Part shown: positions 7,879-14,067 of the stretch, one piece after another
Layout: every line of letters starts with the position of its first letter
How positions within the stretch are numbered: position 1 is the stretch's first letter
From: JAMORN01 sp027063545 [NCBI: bacterium]
GTDB lineage: Bacteria; JAMORN01
Direction of reading: 5' to 3'
NCBI GenBank assembly: GCA_027063545.1
Contig: JAMORN010000337.1
Span: forward strand, 1 to 14,067
DNA length: 14,067 nt
The notes under the pieces: model-generated
The model's database searches: none
What the model was told of the DNA's origin: nothing
The model's input: the letters and a program-made list of their open reading frames with translations, nothing else
Program-made: the position numbers and the translations under genes

Positions 7879-9978
7879 TCAACTATACTTTTTTCTAATT
7901 ATATATGCAGCCTTCATCATATTTTCTAATGAAGGTTTAACCTCTTCCCATTTTCTTGTTTTTAATCCACAATCAGGATTTATCCAGAAGTTTTCCTTTG
8001 GAATAATTCTCAAAGCCCTTTCAACTATCTCTATTATATCTTCAACCTTTGGAGTCTTTGGCGAGTGAATATCATAAACCCCAAGGCCTATTTGTCTTTT
8101 ATAATTATACTTTTCAAAAGCCTCTATTAATTCACCTTTTGATTTTGTTGTTTCAATAGATATAACATCAGCATCTAAAGCATCAATTTTATCAATTATA
8201 TCACCAAACTCAGAATAACACATATGAGTATGAATTTGGATTTCTTTTGGAGCATATGAAGCTAGTTTAAATGCCTTAATAGCCCAATTAAAATACCTAT
8301 CCCAATCTCTTTTTTTAATAGGTGTCATTTCTCTAAAAGCAGGTTCATCTATCTGGATTATTTTTATTCCATTTCTAATATAATCTTGAACCTCTTCTTG
8401 AAGAGCAGAGGCAATTTCATAAGCAATCTTTTCAATAGGATATTCTGGATTAACATAACTCCATGCTATTATTGTAATAGGTCCTGTTAGCATTCCTTTT
8501 ACTGGTTTTTTAGTTAAACTTTGGGCATAAACTATTTCATTAATAGTCATAGGTTCAATTCTCTTGATATTTCCTATTATAATAGGAGGTCTATAAACTC
8601 TACTTCCATAGGAAATAACCCAGCCTTTTTTTGTTGTTAAAATTCCATCTAATTTTTCTGCGAAAAATTCAACCATATCAGTTCTTTCAAACTCACCATG
8701 AACTAAAACATCAAGTCCTAATTCTTCTTGAAAACGAATAGTTTTTTCTATTTCCTTTTTAATAAACTTATCGTACTCTTCTTTTGATATCTCACCTTTT
8801 CTATATTTTAACCTCATACTTCTAACTTCAGGAGTCTGAGGGAAACTTCCAATAGTTGTTGTTGGAAATAAAGGTAGATTTAAATAACTTTGTGCTTTTA
8901 ATCTTTCCTCATAAGATTCTCTTGTTTTTTCTGGTATTTCAAAGGTTTCTTTTTCTAAAGAAAAATTAGAAGGATTTATTTCTAAATTTTTTAAAAAATT
9001 TAATTCTTCAAGTTTTTCAATTGCAAATCTTAGATTATTTTTTATATACTCATTTTTTTCAACCTTTGTTGTTATTGGGAGTAAAAAAAGCCCGCCAGCA
9101 GATGAGATTATTATTTCATTATTTACTTTATTTTTGATTTCATATAAAACTTTGTTAATAAATTCGCCATTTTTTGGGAAAACACTTCTTGAGTCAATTA
9201 CTCCAGCAATAATTTTTGATTTAGGATTAATTGAAGATATTATATCTAAATTTTTTATTCCCCTTATAAAATCAAATCCCCAAGCATTAACCTCTATATT
9301 TTCTATTAATTCTGGATGATCTATACTCTCATAATATGTTATTAAATTAATTCTATCCCAATAATTTTCCAACTTTTTGTAAGTATTTAAAATTTTATTC
9401 ATCTCATCTTTAGAATATTCTAAAACAAAAGCAGGTTCTTCTATGTGAAATATTGTATTTTTATATTTCTCAAAAAGTTGAGAATATGCCTTTATTAGCT
9501 TATCTAAAATTATCTCTTCATTTCCATTTATTTTTGAGAGTTTTAGAAGGGTGTAAGGACCTATTATATAAAGAATTTTTGGATCTTTTATACCAAAAAA
9601 TTCATATTTATCCCAAGAGAATTTTATATCATCTTCCTGAGATATCTCAATTTTTATGTAATGATAATTAGTATTAAAAAATTTTTTCATAGGAAGCGCA
9701 TTTTCACCTCTTGCTAAATTATAATAGTTCTCAATAGAAAAGTCTCTATAGATATTAAACATAAATCCTAGATCAAGTATAGAATCATATAAGGTTATTT
9801 CTCCCTCTGGATAGAGATCAACATAGTTTTGATAAATAGAGAGTCTTTCACTTTCAATTTTTTTTAGATTATCAATTAATTGTTTTTCATTAATTTTTTT
9901 GTCCCAAAAAGCCTCCAGTGTTTTTTTGTACTCTCTTTCTTTTCCAAGCCTTGGGAACCCGTATGCATAAACTAACAT
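7879..9978 (-). CDS. metE: Cobalamin-independent methionine synthase (5-methyltetrahydropteroyltriglutamate--homocysteine methyltransferase)
   Basis: MetE transfers the methyl group of 5-methyltetrahydrofolate (polyglutamate) to homocysteine, the last step of methionine synthesis, without B12. The protein has 699 residues, shorter than the usual 750-790, but both halves are present. The N-terminal barrel has YGFPRLGKEREYKK (6-19), KFFNTNYHYI (99-108) and HIEEPAFVLE (178-187). The catalytic C-terminal barrel has PTTTIGSFPQTPEVR (372-386), DVLVHGEFERTDMVE (423-437), YGSR and PPIIIGNI, KGMLTGP (494-500), IQIDEPA (541-547), HTHMCYSEF (583-591) and NPDCGLKTR (667-675). The expected zinc ligands are present as H585, C587, E609 and C670. 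The shortening is spread through the linker and N-terminal half, not a truncation. The gene stands alone, between its own riboswitch and terminator, and is unrelated to the polysaccharide genes on either side. Confidence 0.97.
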   Translation of the reverse strand: MLVYAYGFPRLGKEREYKKTLEAFWDKKINEKQLIDNLKKIESERLSIYQNYVDLYPEGEITLYDSILDLGFMFNIYRDFSIENYYNLARGENALPMKKFFNTNYHYIKIEISQEDDIKFSWDKYEFFGIKDPKILYIIGPYTLLKLSKINGNEEIILDKLIKAYSQLFEKYKNTIFHIEEPAFVLEYSKDEMNKILNTYKKLENYWDRINLITYYESIDHPELIENIEVNAWGFDFIRGIKNLDIISSINPKSKIIAGVIDSRSVFPKNGEFINKVLYEIKNKVNNEIIISSAGGLFLLPITTKVEKNEYIKNNLRFAIEKLEELNFLKNLEINPSNFSLEKETFEIPEKTRESYEERLKAQSYLNLPLFPTTTIGSFPQTPEVRSMRLKYRKGEISKEEYDKFIKKEIEKTIRFQEELGLDVLVHGEFERTDMVEFFAEKLDGILTTKKGWVISYGSRVYRPPIIIGNIKRIEPMTINEIVYAQSLTKKPVKGMLTGPITIIAWSYVNPEYPIEKIAYEIASALQEEVQDYIRNGIKIIQIDEPAFREMTPIKKRDWDRYFNWAIKAFKLASYAPKEIQIHTHMCYSEFGDIIDKIDALDADVISIETTKSKGELIEAFEKYNYKRQIGLGVYDIHSPKTPKVEDIIEIVERALRIIPKENFWINPDCGLKTRKWEEVKPSLENMMKAAYIIRKKYS

Positions 9979-9985
9979 AAATAAT

Positions 9986-9993
9986 ACCTCCTT
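9986..9993 (-). promoter_or_regulatory. Ribosome binding site of metE
   Basis: On the minus strand AAGGAGGT lies seven bases before the metE ATG at 9978. It fixes the start and is the obvious target if the riboswitch acts on translation. I could not find a long, unambiguous anti-SD partner for it in the leader, so the mode of control remains open. Confidence 0.6.
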
Positions 9994-10015
9994 TTTGGTT
10001 TGTTTTTTTTAAATT

Positions 10016-10098
10016 TTAACCTGCAAGGTCCCAAGGCTTAAGGTAATAAGGCGACAACCCTAGCCGCCCTATTCCTTAAGCCCGAGGAATAGGGGTTA
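10016..10098 (-). promoter_or_regulatory. Expression platform of the metE cobalamin riboswitch
   Basis: This GC-rich stretch lies between the aptamer and metE. Four bases after P1, a 9-bp hairpin pairs 10086-10094 with 10067-10075 (arms CCCTATTCC and GGAATAGGG), in the place expected for the P13 hairpin of cobalamin riboswitches. Part of this hairpin (10074-10082, RNA GGCTTAAGG) is also complementary over 9 bp to 10035-10043 (CCTTAAGCC). A short GGCGGC/GTCGCC stem fits inside that longer fold. Neither stem is followed by a U-tract, so a classical intrinsic terminator is not evident; translational or Rho-based control is possible. Confidence 0.55.
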
Positions 10099-10294
10099 AC
10101 TCTTCGGGCAGGTCTCCTGGCTTAGGGGCTACCTACTCGGCCGCCTTCCCACCTCAAAATTTTAGATTTTTGAGGCAGTGGCATTATTGGCCTTTCGTTC
10201 CCCAACACAGTTCCGGGTCGAGCGCCGGATTCTCACCGGACTTCCCTTTTAAGGCTCACCCCTCTTTTTTAGGGGATATTGCCACCCGAAGAGT
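10099..10294 (-). ncRNA. Cobalamin riboswitch aptamer (RF00174 type) in the metE leader
   Basis: On the minus strand the full element is legible. A 10-bp P1 is formed by ACTCTTCGGG (10285-10294) and CCCGAAGAGT (10099-10108). Next is a CCCC/GGGG hairpin, then the stem-loop CCGGTGAGAATCCGG (10225-10239) followed by a GACCCGGAACTGT segment. GCCACTG comes next, then a variable AT-rich hairpin closed by CCTCAAAA/TTTTGAGG, then GGGAAGGCGG. The canonical B12 box AGCCAGGAGACCTGCC (10107-10122) closes the aptamer just inside P1. It senses a cobalamin and is expected to reduce metE expression when B12 is available. Its GC content stands out sharply against the surrounding AT-rich DNA, as conserved structured RNAs do. 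Which cobalamin (adenosyl or hydroxo/methyl) is bound cannot be read with confidence. Confidence 0.95.
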
Positions 10295-10457
10295 GCTTCT
10301 TATTTTTTTTAAAGATAATAAAAATAATTTTTTTAATATAAAAAATGGTAAAAACTTACATTTTTTTCTTGTTTTATTTGATAATTTAAAATTATTTTAA
10401 ATTTTAACTTAATAAATTTAATCTAAAAATATTAAAATATTAAAAGGAGGTTTTATT

Positions 10458-11507
10458 ATGAAGAGAATTCCAGCATTTTTCCTACTAATATTTTTATTAT
10501 TGGGATTTTCATTATTTTCATGTAGTGAGGATAATATTGATAATAATTTAAATGTATCTGATACTATCCAAAATACATCTGATGATTCTGCAATTTGTTC
10601 TCAAGATATAATAAATTCAAATTTTAAAGAGGTTTTAACAGCCCAATGTTTTAAAGACTTATTTAAAAAAGATAGTAATCTTACTTTAATTAAAGCAATA
10701 GATAATGAAGTGATATATAAATTATTTAATACATTACCAACGGATTACATAGATAGTGTAAAAAATTTTTTAGAAGAAAGAGGAGCAAGGTTTATAAGTG
10801 GAGTAGGGAAAATTTATCTAGATACTAATGTGGTAACCCAATTATTCAAAATAAATGATGTTTTTAAATATAACAGTAATACAGGTGAAAATGAACTTAC
10901 TACCTCTTATTACATAAAAGTAATATATAATAATATGGATTCTTTAATTAGTCTATATTTATTAGCAAGAGACTTGTCAGATACTAGTGATAATGATAGC
11001 TCTTTGATAGATAATGGGGAAGAAGAAGGCGATACAACCCAACTTGAAGATAGTACTTCAATTTCTAATGATAGTTTAATTTTTACCCCTTTATATGACA
11101 GTGTAAAAGCTTTGGAAGATAGTATTTGGAATTTTTTAAATATATATATAGATGATACAATACAAATTTTAGATCTTTATGAAGAATATACTGATACCGG
11201 ATTTTTATATAGTGTTCCATTTAGTTCATCACCTCTTGATACAAATGATGTAGATATAATTATATTTGATTTACAGGAATATTATGAAGATTTTGGTTTT
11301 GTATTAGATACTATTTATGATCCATCTTTAGAGCAAGATGGTCTTAGTACTTTAATGATATTATATAGAATATTCTACAATGAAGATAGTACAATTACTA
11401 AAGATAGGATAACAATATATATATTTAATGAAATAGACGGAGAATATCCAGAATTTTTTTTATCTGTAGAGTATGAAGTTTTTTATAATTATACTTTAGA
11501 AAAATAA
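10458..11507 (+). CDS. Acidic lipoprotein of unknown function (lipoprotein A)
   Basis: I do not recognise this 349-residue protein. Its N-terminus is a lipoprotein signal: KR, a hydrophobic core and the lipobox LFSC with the lipid cysteine at 22, followed by SEDN. The mature chain is rich in Asp, Glu, Asn, Ser and Tyr. It appears to have two lobes, about 50-173 and 208-349, joined by an acidic low-complexity linker (GEEEGD, QLEDSTS). The first lobe ends in YYIKVIYNNM and LLARDLSD, similar in pattern to the strand-rich units of the next gene. SD AAAGGAGG lies eight bases before the ATG. A terminator separates it from the following lipoprotein gene, so each is probably its own unit. Acidic residues next to the lipid cysteine resemble surface-export signals known in Bacteroidetes, so a cell-surface location is possible. 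Confidence 0.8.
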   Translation: MKRIPAFFLLIFLLLGFSLFSCSEDNIDNNLNVSDTIQNTSDDSAICSQDIINSNFKEVLTAQCFKDLFKKDSNLTLIKAIDNEVIYKLFNTLPTDYIDSVKNFLEERGARFISGVGKIYLDTNVVTQLFKINDVFKYNSNTGENELTTSYYIKVIYNNMDSLISLYLLARDLSDTSDNDSSLIDNGEEEGDTTQLEDSTSISNDSLIFTPLYDSVKALEDSIWNFLNIYIDDTIQILDLYEEYTDTGFLYSVPFSSSPLDTNDVDIIIFDLQEYYEDFGFVLDTIYDPSLEQDGLSTLMILYRIFYNEDSTITKDRITIYIFNEIDGEYPEFFLSVEYEVFYNYTLEK

Positions 11508-11524
11508 TTTCCCATTTCATTTCA

Positions 11525-11560
11525 CTTTCCCTTTTTAAAGGGGGAAGATTTTTTATATTT
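11525..11560 (+). terminator. Intrinsic terminator after lipoprotein A
   Basis: A hairpin with arms TTTCCC and GGGGGA, closed by a TTTTTAAA apex and two G-U pairs, is followed by ATTTTTTATATTTTT. It lies about 20 bases after the stop of the first lipoprotein gene. It separates that transcript from the next one. Confidence 0.7.
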
Positions 11561-11578
11561 TTATTATTATGATATAAG

Positions 11579-11584
11579 TATAAT
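11579..11584 (+). promoter_or_regulatory. Candidate -10 element for lipoprotein B
   Basis: A perfect TATAAT lies 32 bases before the ATG at 11617 and just after a terminator, where a promoter is needed. No good -35 hexamer is visible at the usual distance, and in this AT-rich DNA such a match can arise by chance. Confidence 0.35.
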
Positions 11585-11616
11585 AGAATAAAAATAGAGA
11601 TAAAAAGGAGGAAAAA

Positions 11617-12867
11617 ATGAAAAAGTATTATTTAAAAATCTTATTATTATTTAGTATAACTTTTTTTACTTTTTTTGGTTGTTCTGGAGATGATAGTGTT
11701 TCTAGTAATGTAGAAAATACAACAACTACAAAAATAAAACCAGAAAATATTTTAGAAGTAATAAATAATAAATTAAGAGATAGTATATTATCAAACCAAG
11801 TTTATACAGCATATTTTTTTAAAGATGAAACTATGGAAATAGATACTTTACTAAAGGTTGTTATGGAAAATAGTTCAACAGGAGAGAATCCAAATACTAT
11901 TTTAACAGAGAAAATAGAAGAAGAAATAGATAATTATATAGTAGAAGTAATGGGATTAGAATATATTGATGGTGAATATACCTCTGATGTTTCTACAGGT
12001 GAAGTTTATGAATATGATATATATAAATTCACAGATATAGAAGTGTATTTAAGAGTTGATTACTATTATAAAGACAATACTATAACTTTTAGATTATATG
12101 GTTCTGATTTATCTTCTAGCTATAAAGATATTGATAATACTTCTCAAGTTGAAGATTCAATATCAAATAGTAATGACTTAGATAAATTAGTAGCAGATGT
12201 ATATACATCAAATTTTGATACTACAACTTATATCATTGAGAATGATACAATAAAAAATTTAAAAATTATAGAATATGTATATACTTTCAATGAAGATTAT
12301 GTAATAGATACAAAAGAAAAAAGTGAAGAATTTAAAGAAAAATTAGAAGACTATTTTTATAATTTTATAGGTGACTATTCAGAATATAATGAGGATAGAG
12401 ATGAGGAAATTTTATATCAAGTCTTTTTATATCCTCCTGATAATGATACTCTTTTAATAGGTTATTATTCTGATATGTTAGTTTTTATTTTTTACGATCA
12501 TAATACAAGTTCAGAAAATTCTTTTAATAAAGATATATTTTCTCCTACAAATTTTTCAAATTATATATTAGATTATTTATTACCTTTAACATTAGGAGAA
12601 GAAAATTATAATATTCAAAAGTCTTTAGATACAGTAATTGTTGTTTCTTATACTGGAGACAAGAGCTTTAATATTATAGAAACTAATATAAATGATATTC
12701 TATCTAACTCTATGGTATATTTATATGATTATGATGGATATGAGGGATATACTTATAATTATAGATTTAAAAATTATGAAAAATTGTTTTTAGATGTTAT
12801 CTATGATGAAGGAAATAATATTATAAAGTTTGAAATGTATGGAGAAGATTTAGATACTATTTTATAG
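11617..12867 (+). CDS. Acidic repeat lipoprotein of unknown function (lipoprotein B)
   Basis: I do not recognise this 416-residue protein. The signal peptide ends in the lipobox FFGC (cysteine 22), followed by SGDDS. The mature part seems built of repeated units of about 110-130 residues. One ends at 139-165 with YLRVDYY, then TITFRLYGSDL; the last ends at 387-412 with LFLDVIYDEG, then IIKFEMYGEDL. A middle unit around 195-295 has ILYQVFLYPP and MLVFIFYDHN in the equivalent place. Each unit has an N-terminal helix-like part and C-terminal beta strands. The layout, composition and signal resemble lipoprotein A, so the two look like diverged paralogues. SD AAGGAGG lies five bases before the ATG. 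The gene for a secreted glycoside hydrolase starts 36 bases after its stop with no terminator between, so the two are probably co-transcribed, which hints at a carbohydrate-related surface role. Confidence 0.8.
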   Translation: MKKYYLKILLLFSITFFTFFGCSGDDSVSSNVENTTTTKIKPENILEVINNKLRDSILSNQVYTAYFFKDETMEIDTLLKVVMENSSTGENPNTILTEKIEEEIDNYIVEVMGLEYIDGEYTSDVSTGEVYEYDIYKFTDIEVYLRVDYYYKDNTITFRLYGSDLSSSYKDIDNTSQVEDSISNSNDLDKLVADVYTSNFDTTTYIIENDTIKNLKIIEYVYTFNEDYVIDTKEKSEEFKEKLEDYFYNFIGDYSEYNEDRDEEILYQVFLYPPDNDTLLIGYYSDMLVFIFYDHNTSSENSFNKDIFSPTNFSNYILDYLLPLTLGEENYNIQKSLDTVIVVSYTGDKSFNIIETNINDILSNSMVYLYDYDGYEGYTYNYRFKNYEKLFLDVIYDEGNNIIKFEMYGEDLDTIL

Positions 12868-12903
12868 GAGTATTTAAAATTTAAATAAAAGAAGAAGTAA
12901 AAA

Positions 12904-14067
12904 ATGAAAAGAAAAAGTTTTTTATTTTTTTTAATTTATAGTGCTTTTCTTATAGAATATGTCTATGGAACAGGATTTTTTATGGAAAATTGGGTACAAA
13001 AAAATTATTCTCCTCCTTCTGTTACTAATCCATTAGAGAATATACCTATTACTTATGATATCACTGTTTCTGTTAATGGAACAGATACTATAAATAAAGT
13101 ATTAGAAACAATTTTTGGGAATAATTTGCCTGCTTGGAGAAAAAATTTAAAAACATCTAAAGAAGCAGAAAGACATTTGAAAAATATAAAAATTACTACA
13201 TTAAGAATACCTGGAGGTAACTGGACTAATAATTGGTTATGGGATGGTCAGATCCACTGGACGTTAAAAGATAATTATAAATCTAATATTAAAAGTGAAC
13301 CTACAACAACATGGACATTACAGACAGATGACTTATTAGATTTAGTATCAAAGTATAATTCTGAACCACAGATATGTGTTAATTATTCCCTTGCAAGATA
13401 TATAGATGAACCAAATCCTGTAGAAAAAGCAGCTTCCTATGCAGCAGGTTGGGTAAGATATATAAAATCTTTAGGAATAAAAGCAAGATATTGGGAAGTG
13501 GGTAATGAAAATTATGGAAGTTGGCAAGAAGGTTATATAGTAGATGGAGATACAATTACTGGAGCAGAGTATGCTCAGGATTTTAGAATTTTTGCAGATT
13601 CAATGAAAGCTGCTGATCCTAAAATTAAAGTTGGAGCTGTTCTTTATCCTACAAGTACAAATTTATGGACTAATGATTGGAGTATCCAGGTATTAAAAAA
13701 TGCTTCTGATAAAATAGACTATGTTATAATTCATGAATATTTTACATGGGCGCCTAATTTGAATACAATAACACCCGAAGAAGTATTAAGTGCTAAATAT
13801 TTAATAAAAGCAGATATAGATTCTGTAAACGCTATGCTACAAGCGATATTAGGTAAGACAATAGAAGATATTCCTGTGGCTATGACAGAATATAACATGA
13901 GAGCAGGAAAATCGAATACTACAGGTGTAGCAACTCTATTTATATCTGAAGCATTAGGAGAGTTTATAAAAAATAAATATGGACTTGTGAATTTATGGGA
14001 TATAGAAAATAGTAGTGGTTTTGATGATCATGGAATTTTAACTTATGAAGAGGCGCCTACACCAGAT
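12904..14067 (+). CDS. Secreted clan GH-A glycoside hydrolase, alpha-L-arabinofuranosidase-like (3' partial)
   Basis: The window shows 388 residues and the frame is still open at its end. Residues 1-22 are a signal peptide ending YVYG. The rest reads as a TIM-barrel glycoside hydrolase: TTLRIPGGNWTNNWLWDG (98-115), a WEVGNENYGSW motif (197-207) whose E202 is the probable acid/base, HEYFTW (277-282), and MTEYN (327-331) whose E329 is the probable nucleophile. The spacing and the G-N-E and T-E-Y-N contexts suit GH51/GH39-like arabinofuranosidases or xylosidases, but the exact family is not certain. The start is the ATG at 12904, with a weak purine-rich site (AGAAGAAG) before it; translation may depend partly on the upstream lipoprotein gene. 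The missing C-terminus could hold further carbohydrate-binding modules and a T9SS sorting tail like those seen on the minus strand. Confidence 0.8.
   Translation, partial: MKRKSFLFFLIYSAFLIEYVYGTGFFMENWVQKNYSPPSVTNPLENIPITYDITVSVNGTDTINKVLETIFGNNLPAWRKNLKTSKEAERHLKNIKITTLRIPGGNWTNNWLWDGQIHWTLKDNYKSNIKSEPTTTWTLQTDDLLDLVSKYNSEPQICVNYSLARYIDEPNPVEKAASYAAGWVRYIKSLGIKARYWEVGNENYGSWQEGYIVDGDTITGAEYAQDFRIFADSMKAADPKIKVGAVLYPTSTNLWTNDWSIQVLKNASDKIDYVIIHEYFTWAPNLNTITPEEVLSAKYLIKADIDSVNAMLQAILGKTIEDIPVAMTEYNMRAGKSNTTGVATLFISEALGEFIKNKYGLVNLWDIENSSGFDDHGILTYEEAPTPD

Noticed and set aside
7847-8068. Plus-strand open frame over the end of metE
   Set aside because: It is antisense to well-conserved MetE coding sequence and begins inside the terminator hairpin.
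10170-10400. Plus-strand open frame across the metE leader
   Set aside because: It lies within the cobalamin riboswitch and promoter region of the opposite strand; its sequence is explained by conserved RNA structure and has no start signal.
10458-12867. The repeat lipoproteins as a toxin-immunity or defence pair
   Set aside because: No nuclease, deaminase or other effector motif is visible; both are lipoproteins of the same type and are separated by a terminator.

Overview
The window is a strongly AT-rich bacterial segment whose proteins point to a saccharolytic member of the Fibrobacteres-Chlorobi-Bacteroidetes (FCB) group or a related candidate phylum. The main pointer is the type IX secretion (T9SS) C-terminal sorting domain with an 'NPFNP' signature on two secreted beta-helix proteins. 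Others are lipoproteins with acidic residues after the lipid cysteine and a secreted arabinofuranosidase-like glycoside hydrolase. I cannot name a genus.

Layout: (1) 2-1480 (+), the 5'-truncated end of a COG2509-type FAD-dependent oxidoreductase; its frame stays open to the window edge, so the apparent TTG start at 104 is not the real start. (2) 1487-2323 (-), an EamA/DMT-family transporter, convergent with it. (3) 2386-3030 (+), a small outer-membrane beta-barrel gene with two opposite frameshifts, the second at a run of eight G. (4) 3058-7714 (-), a same-strand block of two intact secreted right-handed beta-helix proteins with T9SS sorting tails, followed by the decayed remnant of a third that is paralogous to the first. 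(5) 7879-9978 (-), cobalamin-independent methionine synthase metE, with a 16-bp perfect hairpin terminator after it and a complete cobalamin riboswitch (10099-10294) before it. (6) 10458-14067 (+), two related but unrecognised lipoproteins and the start of a secreted clan GH-A enzyme that runs off the window.

How the genes fit together: the beta-helix block and the lipoprotein/glycoside hydrolase block look like secreted or surface functions for plant-type polysaccharide use (pectin or arabinan are guesses), separated by an unrelated metabolic gene. metE is expected to be off when cobalamin is plentiful, which implies that the cell also has, or takes up for, a B12-dependent methionine synthase encoded elsewhere.

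The most interesting parts are the possibly phase-variable or dying outer-membrane gene, the multi-lesion beta-helix pseudogene that keeps a strong ribosome binding site, the competing pairings downstream of the riboswitch, and the internally repeated lipoprotein family. I did not find a clear new defence or mobile system, CRISPR array, tRNA or rRNA.
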